From FEN-1139 sp038207155 (GTDB taxonomy: Bacteria > Myxococcota_A > Polyangia > Polyangiales > Polyangiaceae), in contig JBBRAB010000003.1 in assembly GCA_038207155.1 (NCBI GenBank), forward strand, positions 186,001 through 250,000: a stretch of DNA of 64,000 nt. The letters run 5' to 3'. The notes under the pieces are model-generated. The model ran no database searches. It was not told the DNA's origin and was given only the letters and a program-made list of their open reading frames with translations. The position numbers and the translations under genes are program-made. Below are positions 45,518-53,871 of the stretch, piece by piece (the first letter of the stretch is position 1; each line of letters opens with the position of its first letter).

Positions 45518-45885
45518 TCGTCGTCTTCAGGAAAGTCGATGGGCGGCAGCGAGCCTTCGACGTCGAGGTACTGCAGGCCCGTGATGCAACCGCCACCTTC
45601 CTCGCGCACCCAGATGGCGCGGGCAGGGCGGGGGGGGTTGGACTCGTCGCCGATGATCACCGCGTAGTCCTCTCCGCGCACGACCAGCTCCTCGGCCACC
45701 ATGCGAAGGCCACCGTGGCTTGCGTTCAGAGCCCAGCCCGTCAGGCTCTGCCCGGAGCGTGACAGTAGGACCGGTTCTGAAGCAGAGGTTCGAGCGCCTC
45801 CGGTCGAACGGCGCTGAGAGCGCAACTCAATGCTGGGGCTCGGGGGCACCGACGGAGTCAGGCTGCGCTTAGTCACAAGTTGCAT
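45514..45885 (-). CDS. PilZ-domain protein coupled to the DinG helicase
   Basis: A 123-residue protein. The PilZ elements are RSQRRS for the R-x3-R motif and ALNASHGGLRM for the (D/N)xSxxG motif, which together bind cyclic di-GMP. GEDYAVIIGDE and RAIWVREEGG supply the following strands. The R-x3-R spacing is imperfect, so nucleotide binding is uncertain. Its stop overlaps the dinG start by four bases. A link between c-di-GMP and this helicase would be unexpected; a shared transcript is what the sequence shows. Confidence 0.75.
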   Translation of the reverse strand: MQLVTKRSLTPSVPPSPSIELRSQRRSTGGARTSASEPVLLSRSGQSLTGWALNASHGGLRMVAEELVVRGEDYAVIIGDESNPPRPARAIWVREEGGGCITGLQYLDVEGSLPPIDFPEDDE

Positions 45886-46003
45886 TAGCTAGCAGACGTC
45901 CGACCCAAACGCAGAATTCCCGGCGATTCTGTGGAGGCGGATGTGTTCGGCTGTGTGACCTACTTGACTCTGACCCCGAATCAGTGCCACAGTCTGCTGG
46001 CCG

Positions 46004-46447
46004 ATGGCTCTCCCGACGCCCCTGGTGCTGAAAAAGCAGCTGGTATCTCAGGGTTTCGAGGTATACCGAACGCTCGGCCAGCGGATTGTCCTGGCTGATC
46101 GCGTGAGGGATAACCTCATCATGGACAGCGGGGTTTCCGCTCTCACTGGAGAGTCGCTCGGAGTTCGGCTCGCAGTTCGCTCGCAAGCCGCCGATTTCAC
46201 CGGCGAGAGCGAGGAAAGCCTGGTCGAGCGCGCCCGCGGGCTCGGCGCCGTCGCCCTCGCATGCGGCTATCGGGAAACCGAGGTGGTCGTGACCCCCATC
46301 CAGGATCCGGGGGATCGCTCTCGCAACCTCGACACCTGGTACGAGGTCATCTTCGAGCGCACGGTCGAATCCCTCGACGAGCTGTTCGACGAGCTCCGGC
46401 ACGCCGTCACGTTCGAGAAGATCGTGCTGCCCCGCCCCCGCGGCTGA
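46004..46447 (+). CDS. hypothetical protein
   Basis: A 147-residue soluble protein from ATG 46004 with no recognised family. It is acidic and ends in a helix-rich stretch (TVESLDELFDELRHAVTFEK). The segment ALACGYRETEVVVTPIQDPGD may form a beta hairpin. It is divergent from the PilZ-dinG pair and 201 bases upstream of the chaperone gene. Codon use is like that of its neighbours and a long antisense frame over it is an artefact of high GC, so coding on the plus strand is favoured. Confidence 0.65.
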   Translation: MALPTPLVLKKQLVSQGFEVYRTLGQRIVLADRVRDNLIMDSGVSALTGESLGVRLAVRSQAADFTGESEESLVERARGLGAVALACGYRETEVVVTPIQDPGDRSRNLDTWYEVIFERTVESLDELFDELRHAVTFEKIVLPRPRG

Positions 46448-46648
46448 TACGCGGTTTGGGTCTTGACGGCGTGGAAGCGCGCCGCTCGGACGCTGGGGGC
46501 TTCCCGTCGGCCGGACGCGGCTCCTCCGGCGATGCGCGTCAGCAACTCGACCCCAGGAGCACCGCGTGTTATCTGCCGCGCCCCTGGGGCGCGCGACTTG
46601 TCGTCGCCGAATCCCCCCAGCCTTGGTTATGAGGAGCGCGCCCCCCCA

Positions 46649-48364
46649 ATGATGAACCTGTTTCGCGGCGAAGGCGCCGGCCAGTGGATCGTCGGTGCCG
46701 TCGCAAGCGTCGTCATCGTCGTGTTCGTCCTGGAATTCCGTCAGGGGCGCGGTGCCACCGGCGTCTCGCTGAAGGATGACTGTGCCGTCCAGACCCCCGC
46801 GGGTTGCGTCGACCAGAAGGACTTCTACGCGGCGTACAACCTGGCTCAACGCGGCGAGCTTTCTGCCAAGCAGATGAAGGCGCTCAAGCTCTCCGAGCAG
46901 GTGCTCGACGGCTTGACGGAGCGCGAGCTGCTCGCCGAGGAGGCCCGCAAGCTTGGCTTTGGCGTGGGCGAAGCGGACCTCAACAAGGAGCTCACCCAGG
47001 GTCGCGTGCTCGTGTCGCTGCCCGTGGCGGTGGCTCCGATGCTCGGAGCGCAGCTGGGTCTGTGCATGCCCACGAGCGGTCTCGGCGGTTGTTCGCCGGC
47101 CTCTGCCATGGTTCGCACCATTCCCGTGCGTCGCGGCCCGGACGGGGAGTTTGACCCCAAGCTCTACGAGCGCATGGTGCGCAACCTGACCAACCGGGGC
47201 ACGGTTCAGTTCCGCAAAATGCAGGAGCGTGAGGCTCTCGCAGAGCGCATGCGCCAGTGGATCCGCAGCACGGTTCGAATCTCGCGTGACGAGGCCTATC
47301 AGCAGTACGTTGCAGGCGCGAGCAAGGCGACCGCCAAGTACGTCGAGCTGGAGCGCGACTGGTTTGGGCGCTTCGCCGTCGACCTGTCGGACAAGGCCGT
47401 GGACGCTTGGCTGGGTCAGCACAAGGCGCAGGTCGACGATGCTTGGAAGACGGACAAGGATCTTTGGAAGGCAGGCTGCCCGCTCGTGAGCGAGGTACTG
47501 CTGCCCTTCCCACCTGACGTCAGCGATGCCGACAAGACCGCCCTGCGCGCTAAGGCCGACGCTGCTCTTGAGCGTCTGACCAAGGGCAAGCAAGCCTTCG
47601 CGACGGTGGCTCGTGAGGCGGGCCAGGGCGACGCGGCGTTGCTCGGTGGTTCACTCGGTTGCTTGACGCCTTCGTACGGCACCGGCGCCGATGCGCTGCT
47701 CGAAGCCGTCAAGGGGCTCGCTCCCGGCAAGACTTCCGCCGTCATCGAGTCTAAGCGCGGCTTTCACATTCTGCACCACAACGGACTGCTCGCCGAGGCT
47801 GAGCTCGAGCGCGTGGGTCAGCGTGCGGTCGCGCGGCGTCTTGCTGCACGCTTCCTCGCTGACGAAGCGCTGCGCAAGGTCGGGACCAGGCTGCTTGAGC
47901 TCGCCAAGGCTGGCAGCTCGCTCGACGATGCTCTCAAGACGGTGCTCGACGAGACGATTCCGACGCCCAAGGACAAGGGCAAGCAGTCTCCCGCTCTCGC
48001 GGACGGCGTGCGACCGAAGGTGACCACCTCTGACTCGTTCACCCGCGATGGCTCACCGGGCGAGAGCTTCTCTCCGTTCAGCGGTGTTGGCACCAAGCTG
48101 TTCGGGCTTGGTAAGGCTGGCACGCTGCTGCCTGAGCTCGTCGACACGCAGAAGGGTGTCGCGGTGCTCAGCCTCGCGACACTAGCCCTCGCAACGCGCG
48201 AAGAGTTTGAGGCCGTCTCCCCCCGCTTGATGGAGCGGATGCGCGAGTTCAAGGCGCTCGAGGCGCTGGTCGAGCACGTCGAGCGGCTGCGCAAGGCGGC
48301 CAATGGTAAGCTCAAGGTCGACGAGAACCTGAAGAATCTCAAGGTCCGCGGCTCAGACGACTAA
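46649..48364 (+). CDS. PpiD/SurA-like membrane-anchored peptidyl-prolyl isomerase
   Basis: A 571-residue protein from ATG 46649 or 46652; the frame upstream to 46463 is not supported. A single N-terminal membrane helix (WIVGAVASVVIVVFVLEF) anchors it facing the periplasm. A SurA-N-like helical region follows (LDGLTERELLAEEARKLGFG), then a parvulin-type PpiC domain around residues 290-390 (VAREAGQGDAALLGGSLGCL; SKRGFHILHHNGL). A second helical region resembles the C-terminal part of PpiD. It would help fold or escort outer-membrane proteins. The stop overlaps the M16 peptidase start (TAATG). Confidence 0.87.
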   Translation: MMNLFRGEGAGQWIVGAVASVVIVVFVLEFRQGRGATGVSLKDDCAVQTPAGCVDQKDFYAAYNLAQRGELSAKQMKALKLSEQVLDGLTERELLAEEARKLGFGVGEADLNKELTQGRVLVSLPVAVAPMLGAQLGLCMPTSGLGGCSPASAMVRTIPVRRGPDGEFDPKLYERMVRNLTNRGTVQFRKMQEREALAERMRQWIRSTVRISRDEAYQQYVAGASKATAKYVELERDWFGRFAVDLSDKAVDAWLGQHKAQVDDAWKTDKDLWKAGCPLVSEVLLPFPPDVSDADKTALRAKADAALERLTKGKQAFATVAREAGQGDAALLGGSLGCLTPSYGTGADALLEAVKGLAPGKTSAVIESKRGFHILHHNGLLAEAELERVGQRAVARRLAARFLADEALRKVGTRLLELAKAGSSLDDALKTVLDETIPTPKDKGKQSPALADGVRPKVTTSDSFTRDGSPGESFSPFSGVGTKLFGLGKAGTLLPELVDTQKGVAVLSLATLALATREEFEAVSPRLMERMREFKALEALVEHVERLRKAANGKLKVDENLKNLKVRGSDD

Positions 48365-49644
48365 TGAAGCCAGAAATCACCCGGGCTAAGCTCGCCAACG
48401 GATTACGAATCGTCGTGGCTAGCTGCCCGGGGGTGCACAGCTCGATGCTCGAGCTGCTGACCCGCGTCGGCTCGCGTTTCGATCCCGAGCCGCTCGCGGG
48501 CATCAGTCACTTCCTCGAGCACATGCTGTACCGCGGCACGCCGAGCTTGCCCGGACCCTACGAACTCGCGCTCGCGCTGGAGTCCAAGGGCGGCGCGCTC
48601 GATGCGGCCACTTACGTGGATCACGGCACCTTGGCGCTGTCAGTGCCGCCCGAGAACCTGTTTGCGAGCTTTGACACCTTCGCCGAGGTGTTCCGCTCAC
48701 CCATCTTTGAAGGGATGGAGCTCGAGCGCGGGATTGTGCGCGAGGAGATCCTCGAGCTGCTCGACGACGACGGGCGTCTCACCGACGCCGACGAGGTCAT
48801 CCGGCGTCTGGCCTTTGCTCCTCACTCGCTTGGGCGCCCGATCACGGGGCTGCTCGAACAGCTGGAGTGCTTCAATACGGACCTGCTGCGGGAGCATCAT
48901 CAGCGCTGCTACGTGGCTGCGGGCACCGTGCTCGCGGTGGCGGGTCCCGTGGACGCGCAGCGCGTGCTCGATACGGCGCAACGCCTCTTCGGAGATCTAC
49001 CGACGGGCGAGGCGCCCGTCCTCACGCCGCCGGGGCCCTTCGCGGGCCCGTGCTTTGAGTTCGTCAAAGACGTGGACAGCCAGACGGCGGTGCGCCTGTC
49101 GTTTCGCGCACCGGGTCAGAGCTCACCGCTGCAGGCGGCGACCGAGCTCGTTGCCCGCGTGCTCGACGACGGGATGAGCACGCGGCTCTATCAACGCATC
49201 TGCAACACCCTGGGACTCTGTTACGACGTGGGCGCGTTCTACGAGGTCTGGCAGGACGCTGGCGTCCTTGAGATCTCAGGAGAGTGCGCTCATCCGCGTG
49301 CCAACGAGCTGGTCGACGAGCTGCTCACGCTCGCCGAACGGTTGCGTCACGAGGGCCCGACCGAGGCCGAAGTGGAGCGCGCCAAGTCACGCGTCCGCTG
49401 GCAGCTGCTTGAGCTGTGGGATGACGCGTCCGAGCTTGGCGAGTACCTCGGTTACGCGGAGCTCGCTGGCACAGCCACGGATCCTGCAGCTCGCTGGGCT
49501 GAGTTTGAAGCGCTCGGCGTGGCCGACGTACGCCAAGCGGCGCACGAACTCTTTGCTCCGGAAGGCCTCGCTGTGGCCTGCATCGGTCGCATGACGCAGC
49601 GCGAGCGGCAGCGCGCCGAAGCGCGCGTCACGCGCTACCGCTGA
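48364..49644 (+). CDS. M16-family (insulinase-like) zinc peptidase
   Basis: A 426-residue protein with the inverted zinc motif HFLEH (H49, E52, H53), preceded by AGIS, and the downstream Glu in GIVREEILEL. The second domain has FRAPGQSSPLQAATELVARVLDDGMSTRLYQRI, typical of the processing-peptidase group. No signal peptide is seen, so it is probably cytoplasmic. It overlaps the PpiD-like gene by one base (TAATG), suggesting coupled translation and perhaps a joint role in protein quality control. Confidence 0.93.
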   Translation: MKPEITRAKLANGLRIVVASCPGVHSSMLELLTRVGSRFDPEPLAGISHFLEHMLYRGTPSLPGPYELALALESKGGALDAATYVDHGTLALSVPPENLFASFDTFAEVFRSPIFEGMELERGIVREEILELLDDDGRLTDADEVIRRLAFAPHSLGRPITGLLEQLECFNTDLLREHHQRCYVAAGTVLAVAGPVDAQRVLDTAQRLFGDLPTGEAPVLTPPGPFAGPCFEFVKDVDSQTAVRLSFRAPGQSSPLQAATELVARVLDDGMSTRLYQRICNTLGLCYDVGAFYEVWQDAGVLEISGECAHPRANELVDELLTLAERLRHEGPTEAEVERAKSRVRWQLLELWDDASELGEYLGYAELAGTATDPAARWAEFEALGVADVRQAAHELFAPEGLAVACIGRMTQRERQRAEARVTRYR

Positions 49645-49806
49645 GTCGCCGCTTGGCGACATTTCCCAGGCTCAAGCTCGTCGCTCGCACCGAGGCGTCA
49701 CCACGCCGCGCAGACCATCAGGGATTGCAGGACGAAGCAGCTTCGGCGGTGATGCGCATTCGGCGAGCTGGCAACCGGGCGCGCGCTCCGTGGCGCCAAT
49801 GGTGCG

Positions 49807-50220
49807 CTAGCCCGAACGCTGCACGGGGCGGCGCGTGGAGCGAGGCAGCTCGTTTGGGCGCTCTTCGCACACGAGCGCTTCGACGACGCGCTGTACTCGG
49901 TCGAGCATCGCAGGACTCAGACCATCGAGCAGTGCCGACAGTCGGTCCGCGCGCGGCCGCACCACGGTCTCGTGCAGCAAGAGATCAGCCAGATCCACAC
50001 CCAGCGCTTCTGCGAGTCGCGTCAGCGTGTCGAGCGACGGGTTGAAATTCGCTGAGGTCCGACCACGCATCACGCGCTCCAGACGCGCAACCGTCTCGAC
50101 AGTCACGCCTGCTCGCGAGGCAAGCGCTGCTTGGGTCATACGCGCGTTCTGGCGGAGTTGGCGAACTCGCTCGGCTAGTCGAAGGGCGACGTCTTGCACG
50201 GTATAGTGGGAAACCCCCAA
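49807..50220 (-). CDS. XRE-family transcriptional regulator
   Basis: A 137-residue protein starting at TTG 50220 or GTG 50199. The helix-turn-helix is RQLRQNARMTQAALASRAGVTVETVARLERVMRG, followed by the conserved NPSLDTLTRLAEALGVDLADLL. The C-terminal 60 residues are uncharacterised. It is divergent from a receiver-domain gene; three GGG-A-rich-CCC palindromes lie at its start and in the shared intergenic region and could be its operators. Confidence 0.88.
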   Translation of the reverse strand: MGVSHYTVQDVALRLAERVRQLRQNARMTQAALASRAGVTVETVARLERVMRGRTSANFNPSLDTLTRLAEALGVDLADLLLHETVVRPRADRLSALLDGLSPAMLDRVQRVVEALVCEERPNELPRSTRRPVQRSG

Positions 50221-50399
50221 TGGCGACGGTGTGGGTCGAAGTGGACTCGCAGGCGCGATATCGACCTAGGGTACGGGTTTTCACAAAAATGTCAGCAGAC
50301 GGCTATATCTGGACTTGGATCTTGAACCAGAAGTGCGGCCTGCTGTTCGCCACAAATGGGGGATACCCCTCCATCAGCTCACACCTATGGGAAATCCCA
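50207..50399. promoter_or_regulatory. cluster of GGG-N3/4-CCC palindromes between XRE and receiver genes
   Basis: TGGGAAACCCCCA (50207-50219), GGGGATACCCC (50359-50369) and TGGGAAATCCCA (50388-50399) share a dyad of G-runs and C-runs around an A/T centre. The first lies at the XRE start codon. ACAAATG (50352-50358) and CATTTGT (50407-50413) form a further inverted pair around the second and third. This is a candidate operator set. Confidence 0.4.
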
Positions 50400-50444
50400 G
50401 GGGTGGCATTTGTAGACTGGACATCCGTTCGGTTCTCCGTAATC

Positions 50445-50468
50445 TGTCGCCCTGTCGCCCTGTCGCCC
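50445..50468. repeat. 8-bp tandem repeat
   Basis: TGTCGCCC occurs three times in a row just upstream of the receiver gene. Confidence 0.85.
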
Positions 50469-50492
50469 TGTGGCCGGGCGAGGGGACCTGTG

Positions 50493-50900
50493 ATGAACGC
50501 TAGACCCGAATCCATCCTGCTCGTCGACGACGATGATGTTTTCGTCCGTGCGCTCACGCGTCACCTTCGCGCCCTCGGATTTCATTTCGTCTATCGCGCG
50601 GGCACGGCAGCCCAGGCCGTCGCTCTGCTTGACCGCATCCAGCCAACGCTCGTGCTCTCCGACATGGTGATGGAGTCGCACACCGCCGGACTACGAGTCG
50701 TCGAAGCCGCGATGCAGCGCGGACTCACGGTCGCCGTGATCTCAGGCATGCCGACCTTGGAGCCTCACTCGCTGCCCTGTCGACTGTTGCGAAAGGGCCA
50801 GCTCACCGGAGCTGAGTTGAGTCGGCTCGTCAACGAGCTGCTCGACGAGCGCCGCCAGCGCAATCTCGACTCGCTGCGCGCCGTCGAGAGCGTCGCCTAG
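50493..50900 (+). CDS. single-domain response regulator
   Basis: A 135-residue protein from ATG 50493 (GTG 50490 possible), with GAGGGGA just upstream as ribosome binding site; the open frame before this is not coding. It is a REC domain: acidic cluster LLVDDDDVF, phospho-acceptor Asp in LVLSDMVM, Ser in VAVISGMP and Lys in LLRKGQL. No output domain follows, only a short helical tail. Its kinase is not encoded next to it. The divergent XRE regulator is a possible partner in control. Confidence 0.85.
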   Translation: MNARPESILLVDDDDVFVRALTRHLRALGFHFVYRAGTAAQAVALLDRIQPTLVLSDMVMESHTAGLRVVEAAMQRGLTVAVISGMPTLEPHSLPCRLLRKGQLTGAELSRLVNELLDERRQRNLDSLRAVESVA

Positions 50901-50964
50901 TCGAGCCGCCTAGCGCGCGTCGTCCGGTCGAGCGCGCTGCTCACTCGAACCGCTATCTTAGCGC

Positions 50965-51088
50965 GCGTCAGCGCGGACGCGTGAGAGGCTGCGCGCAGCG
51001 GTTGATGGCGCGTCAACGGGGACGCGCGAGGGGGCCGGGCACAGCGACTGACAACGTGCGTCAGCGCGGACGCGCGAGGGGACCGGGC
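50965..51088. repeat. three degenerate direct repeats, 45-48 bp apart
   Basis: GCGTCAGCGCGGACGCG-like blocks begin at 50965, 51010 and 51058, the last two followed by GAGGGG(G/A)CCGGGC. The third copy extends into the 3' end of the minus-strand gene and encodes its last residues. Confidence 0.75.
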
Positions 51089-51753
51089 GCGCCGGTCGAT
51101 GGCACCCGCGCTTCGAGCTCACGCAGCGTCAATCGAGGCAAAATCGCGTCTACAAACAGCGAAAGGCGCTCAGCGAGCTCCGCTTCAGCACCCTTGGGTG
51201 TGTGCAGCGTGGTGACGACGAACAGGCAGCGTCCAAGTCCCGCAGCGACTCCGACGACTTCACCCTTGAGCTCTCCACCCGACGCCTCTGCGACGGTCGC
51301 ATAGAGCTCACCATCCCATTGCTGACTCGGGGCAAACGGGCGTGGCGGAATGGCCCCCTGCGGCGAGGGAGCGGGTAGCTGTGGACGCGCCAGGTGAAGT
51401 TCCTCACGACACTGCGCGAGAGTCACGAGGCGCGCTGCGCGCGCGAACCGCAGTTCCAGCCGGCTGCGTGTCGCTTGATGCTCGACCGTAAGCCAGGGGC
51501 CGCTTGCATCGTCGACGGACCAGGTCCGCAGCTGCGGCAGTGTGAGCGTCACGGGCGTTCGCGGGGGCGCGAGCGTTTCGAAATCACGTGGCTCGAGGGT
51601 CGTGCGTTGCCGTGCTGGCGCTCTCACGGGTGCAGCCGGCGCAGGTCCGACGGGCGTCGGCGCGGGCGCGCAGCCCAGCGCGACCAGCATGACCAGGCCA
51701 AGGCAGCTTCGGGAACCCCCGCATCGACTCGAATTTCGCTGCACAGATGTCAC
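51061..51753 (-). CDS. hypothetical lipoprotein
   Basis: The frame is open to 51870. GTG 51753 (or GTG 51744) gives a short basic region followed by LGLVMLVALGC, a lipobox, and about 230 residues. A Pro/Ala linker follows, then a domain with VTLTLPQLRTWSVDDASG, WLTVEHQATRSRLELRFAR and LGRCLFVVTTLH. No family was recognised. The final residues (STGAPGPLARPR) come from a repeat that continues beyond the gene. Confidence 0.65.
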   Translation of the reverse strand: MTSVQRNSSRCGGSRSCLGLVMLVALGCAPAPTPVGPAPAAPVRAPARQRTTLEPRDFETLAPPRTPVTLTLPQLRTWSVDDASGPWLTVEHQATRSRLELRFARAARLVTLAQCREELHLARPQLPAPSPQGAIPPRPFAPSQQWDGELYATVAEASGGELKGEVVGVAAGLGRCLFVVTTLHTPKGAEAELAERLSLFVDAILPRLTLRELEARVPSTGAPGPLARPR

Positions 51754-51884
51754 GCCTATGCTAATTGCCAACCCCGAAAGGTGCAAGCGAGCGTCTGTCT
51801 TGGCACGCGCACGCCACCCTCCGCAGGTCGGATCCATCTCAGTGACCGACCCCCAGTGGGCCTCAGGCACATCAGGAAGACCTC

Positions 51885-52481
51885 ATGGACGGACAGCGTC
51901 ATGGTTCCGGGGACCGTCATCGACGACGACGTCCCAAGGCCGACCCGCCGCAGCGGGAGGCTCCAATTCTTATCGCGGCTCGTCGCCCGGATGCCCCCAA
52001 CGCGCGTCCTCCGCGCCGACTGATTGCCGCTTCCGCTCAGCCGAATAACATTTTTCGCCCCTCGCCGAGCCTCGACGAGGGGCGGCCCACGGCGGACTGC
52101 GTCGAGGCGGCGCCGCGCCGCGCCGCGCGGATCGTTCAGGTTGCCAAGACGGACCTGGATGAGCGGGAACGCCAGCGCCAACGCCTGCTCGATCGCCTGC
52201 TGCTGAGCGAAGGTCGTTTGGCCATCTCGCGGGCAGCCAATGACTACCTGAGTGCCGGGTTTGATTTTCCCGTCGTGCAGGACGTTCAGCTGCAGCTGCT
52301 CGAGCATTTCGACGAGGGTCGTGCCCGCAAGGCGATCGACCACCTGGAGTCATTGATTGAGAACGAGGAGCCGATCAAGCGCCCCCTGTTCGAGCAGCGG
52401 CTCAAGCGCTTGGAAGAGGTCGCCGAGGATCCGACCACGCGTCAGTGTGCTGCTGGTCTTCGGCGCTCGATTCGTGCGTGA
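51885..52481 (+). CDS. hypothetical protein
   Basis: A 198-residue frame. The first 50 residues are Arg/Pro-rich and low in information, so the true start may be later. From about residue 70 the protein is helical and charged (DLDERERQRQRLLDRLLLSE; HFDEGRARKAIDHLESLIENEE). No family was recognised. It ends 23 bases before the Cys-rich gene and may be co-transcribed with it. Confidence 0.6.
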   Translation: MDGQRHGSGDRHRRRRPKADPPQREAPILIAARRPDAPNARPPRRLIAASAQPNNIFRPSPSLDEGRPTADCVEAAPRRAARIVQVAKTDLDERERQRQRLLDRLLLSEGRLAISRAANDYLSAGFDFPVVQDVQLQLLEHFDEGRARKAIDHLESLIENEEPIKRPLFEQRLKRLEEVAEDPTTRQCAAGLRRSIRA

Positions 52482-52504
52482 AAACTCGATAGTGTAGGGG
52501 AAAT

Positions 52505-52930
52505 ATGGGTCGAGAGTTAACGTCTAAAGAGTTCGAATCCCGTCTGCGCGACCTGATCCACAAAGTGGGTCGCGATGCCGCGAACACGGGTTGCGTGCAA
52601 TGCGACGGCTGCAAGAGCTGTTCAAACTGCACCTTCTGTAAAGAGTCCGAACGCTTGATGCGCTGCCACTACTGCGTGCGCTGCATCGGGTGCACGGACT
52701 GCTCGCATTGCCGCGACGGCAAGACCCTGATCGGGTGTCAGCATTGTGTCGACTGCGACGCTTGTTCTTCGAGCGCGTATCTGACCCGTTCGGTGGCTTG
52801 CTCAGGTTGCACTTACTGCTTTGGTTGTGTCGGACTCTCCGGCAAGGATTTTCACATCCTCAACGAGCCCTACTCTCGCAGCGATTACTTCGCGGTGGTC
52901 AAGCGATTGACCCGCGAACTCGGACTCTGA
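52505..52930 (+). CDS. protein with 20 cysteines at exact three-residue spacing
   Basis: A 141-residue protein from ATG 52505 with GGGGA as a good ribosome binding site. Twenty cysteines lie at residues 30-45, 54-69, 78-87 and 99-108, always three residues apart within a block, and the gaps between blocks (9, 9 and 12) are also multiples of three. The blocks repeat with a 24-residue period. The ends differ: residues 1-29 are an ordinary amphipathic helix and the C-terminus reads GKDFHILNEPYSRSDYF. Similar Cys-triplet proteins are annotated as uncharacterised elsewhere. No signal peptide is present, so the protein is cytoplasmic and metal or Fe-S binding is more likely than disulfides. Confidence 0.85.
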   Translation: MGRELTSKEFESRLRDLIHKVGRDAANTGCVQCDGCKSCSNCTFCKESERLMRCHYCVRCIGCTDCSHCRDGKTLIGCQHCVDCDACSSSAYLTRSVACSGCTYCFGCVGLSGKDFHILNEPYSRSDYFAVVKRLTRELGL

Positions 52931-53221
52931 GCTGCTCAGTTTGTTCGCGTTGTGGTTGCGTTTGGGGTGAGCGGTCCCCCGCCGGCTTGCAATCCGAGGA
53001 GCACGTGGCACTAGATGCAGTCTTATCCTGCTGTGCTGGGGCCTGGGTTTCCACGGGTTCCCGCTGGCGAAGTCTTGGTAGTGGAACGTTTTGACCGCTT
53101 TGGCATCCGTCTGCGAGGGAATGTCTGCTCGCACTCCGACGTTGGTGTCATGAATTTAACCCGCGTTCTCGGTATGCCTTTGGCCTGCTTGGGTCCAAGG
53201 CGGAAAACCTGACGGTACCCC

Positions 53222-53761
53222 ATGAAAAAGACGATGTTCTTCAGCGCGCTGACTCTCCTCACCATGGCCTGCGGTGGAACCGATCCGAAGCCTGCGGCGG
53301 CACCCGAGGCAACTCCCTCGGCCGCTCCGGCGACCTCGGTCAACACTGCTCCGTCAGCCGCCAAGGTGGACAGCGACCCGACCAAGGGGCAGCTCAACAT
53401 CTCAGACGCCATTCGCAAGGCCTGTGGTCTCACGGATTCTGAGGCCTTTTTTGCCTATGATTCAGCCAATGTCCGCCCCGCAGACAAGGCCATCTTGCGC
53501 AAACTTGCCGAGTGTTTCACCAAGGGCCCGCTCAAGGGGCGGGAGATGCGCCTGGTCGGTCACGCAGATCCGCGCGGTGAAGAGCAGTACAATCTAGCGC
53601 TCGGCGGCCAGCGTGCAGACAACGTCAAGCGCATTCTGGTGACTGAGGGCATGACCGAGGCCAAGGCCAGCACCTCATCACGCGGTGAGATGGACGCCAG
53701 TGGCCAAGATGAGGCCGGTTGGACACGCGATCGCCGCGTTGACGTCGCGCTCGGCGACTAA
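53222..53761 (+). CDS. pal: Pal-like OmpA-family lipoprotein
   Basis: A 179-residue protein. The signal peptide ends LTMAC (lipidated Cys17). A Pro/Ala/Thr linker precedes the OmpA peptidoglycan-binding domain: AFFAYDSANVRPADKAIL, RLVGHADPRGEEQYN with the diaminopimelate-contacting Asp/Arg region, and RDRRVDVAL. Pal links the outer membrane to peptidoglycan and binds TolB. The rest of the Tol system follows directly, so the assignment as Pal is well supported although the gene stands first rather than last. A GC-rich hairpin separates it from tolQ. Confidence 0.9.
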   Translation: MKKTMFFSALTLLTMACGGTDPKPAAAPEATPSAAPATSVNTAPSAAKVDSDPTKGQLNISDAIRKACGLTDSEAFFAYDSANVRPADKAILRKLAECFTKGPLKGREMRLVGHADPRGEEQYNLALGGQRADNVKRILVTEGMTEAKASTSSRGEMDASGQDEAGWTRDRRVDVALGD

Positions 53762-53793
53762 GCGGCTCCGGCGGCCCTCAGCTCAGCTCGACG

Positions 53794-53816
53794 CGCCCCC
53801 CGAACCCCGGGGGGCG
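53794..53816 (+). terminator. GC hairpin between pal and tolQ
   Basis: CGCCCCCCG (53794-53802) pairs with CGGGGGGCG (53808-53816) around AACCC. No T-run follows, so it may attenuate rather than end transcription. Confidence 0.55.
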
Positions 53817-53871
53817 TGCCCAACAGCTGTGGCCCTAACATTTCGCTGAACATGGCGGTATATCCGACCCT

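Noticed and set aside
45869..47593. Long minus-strand frame opposite the hypothetical gene and the chaperone
   Set aside because: The plus-strand products have a membrane helix and PpiC motifs; the minus frame has none and covers two genes and their gap.
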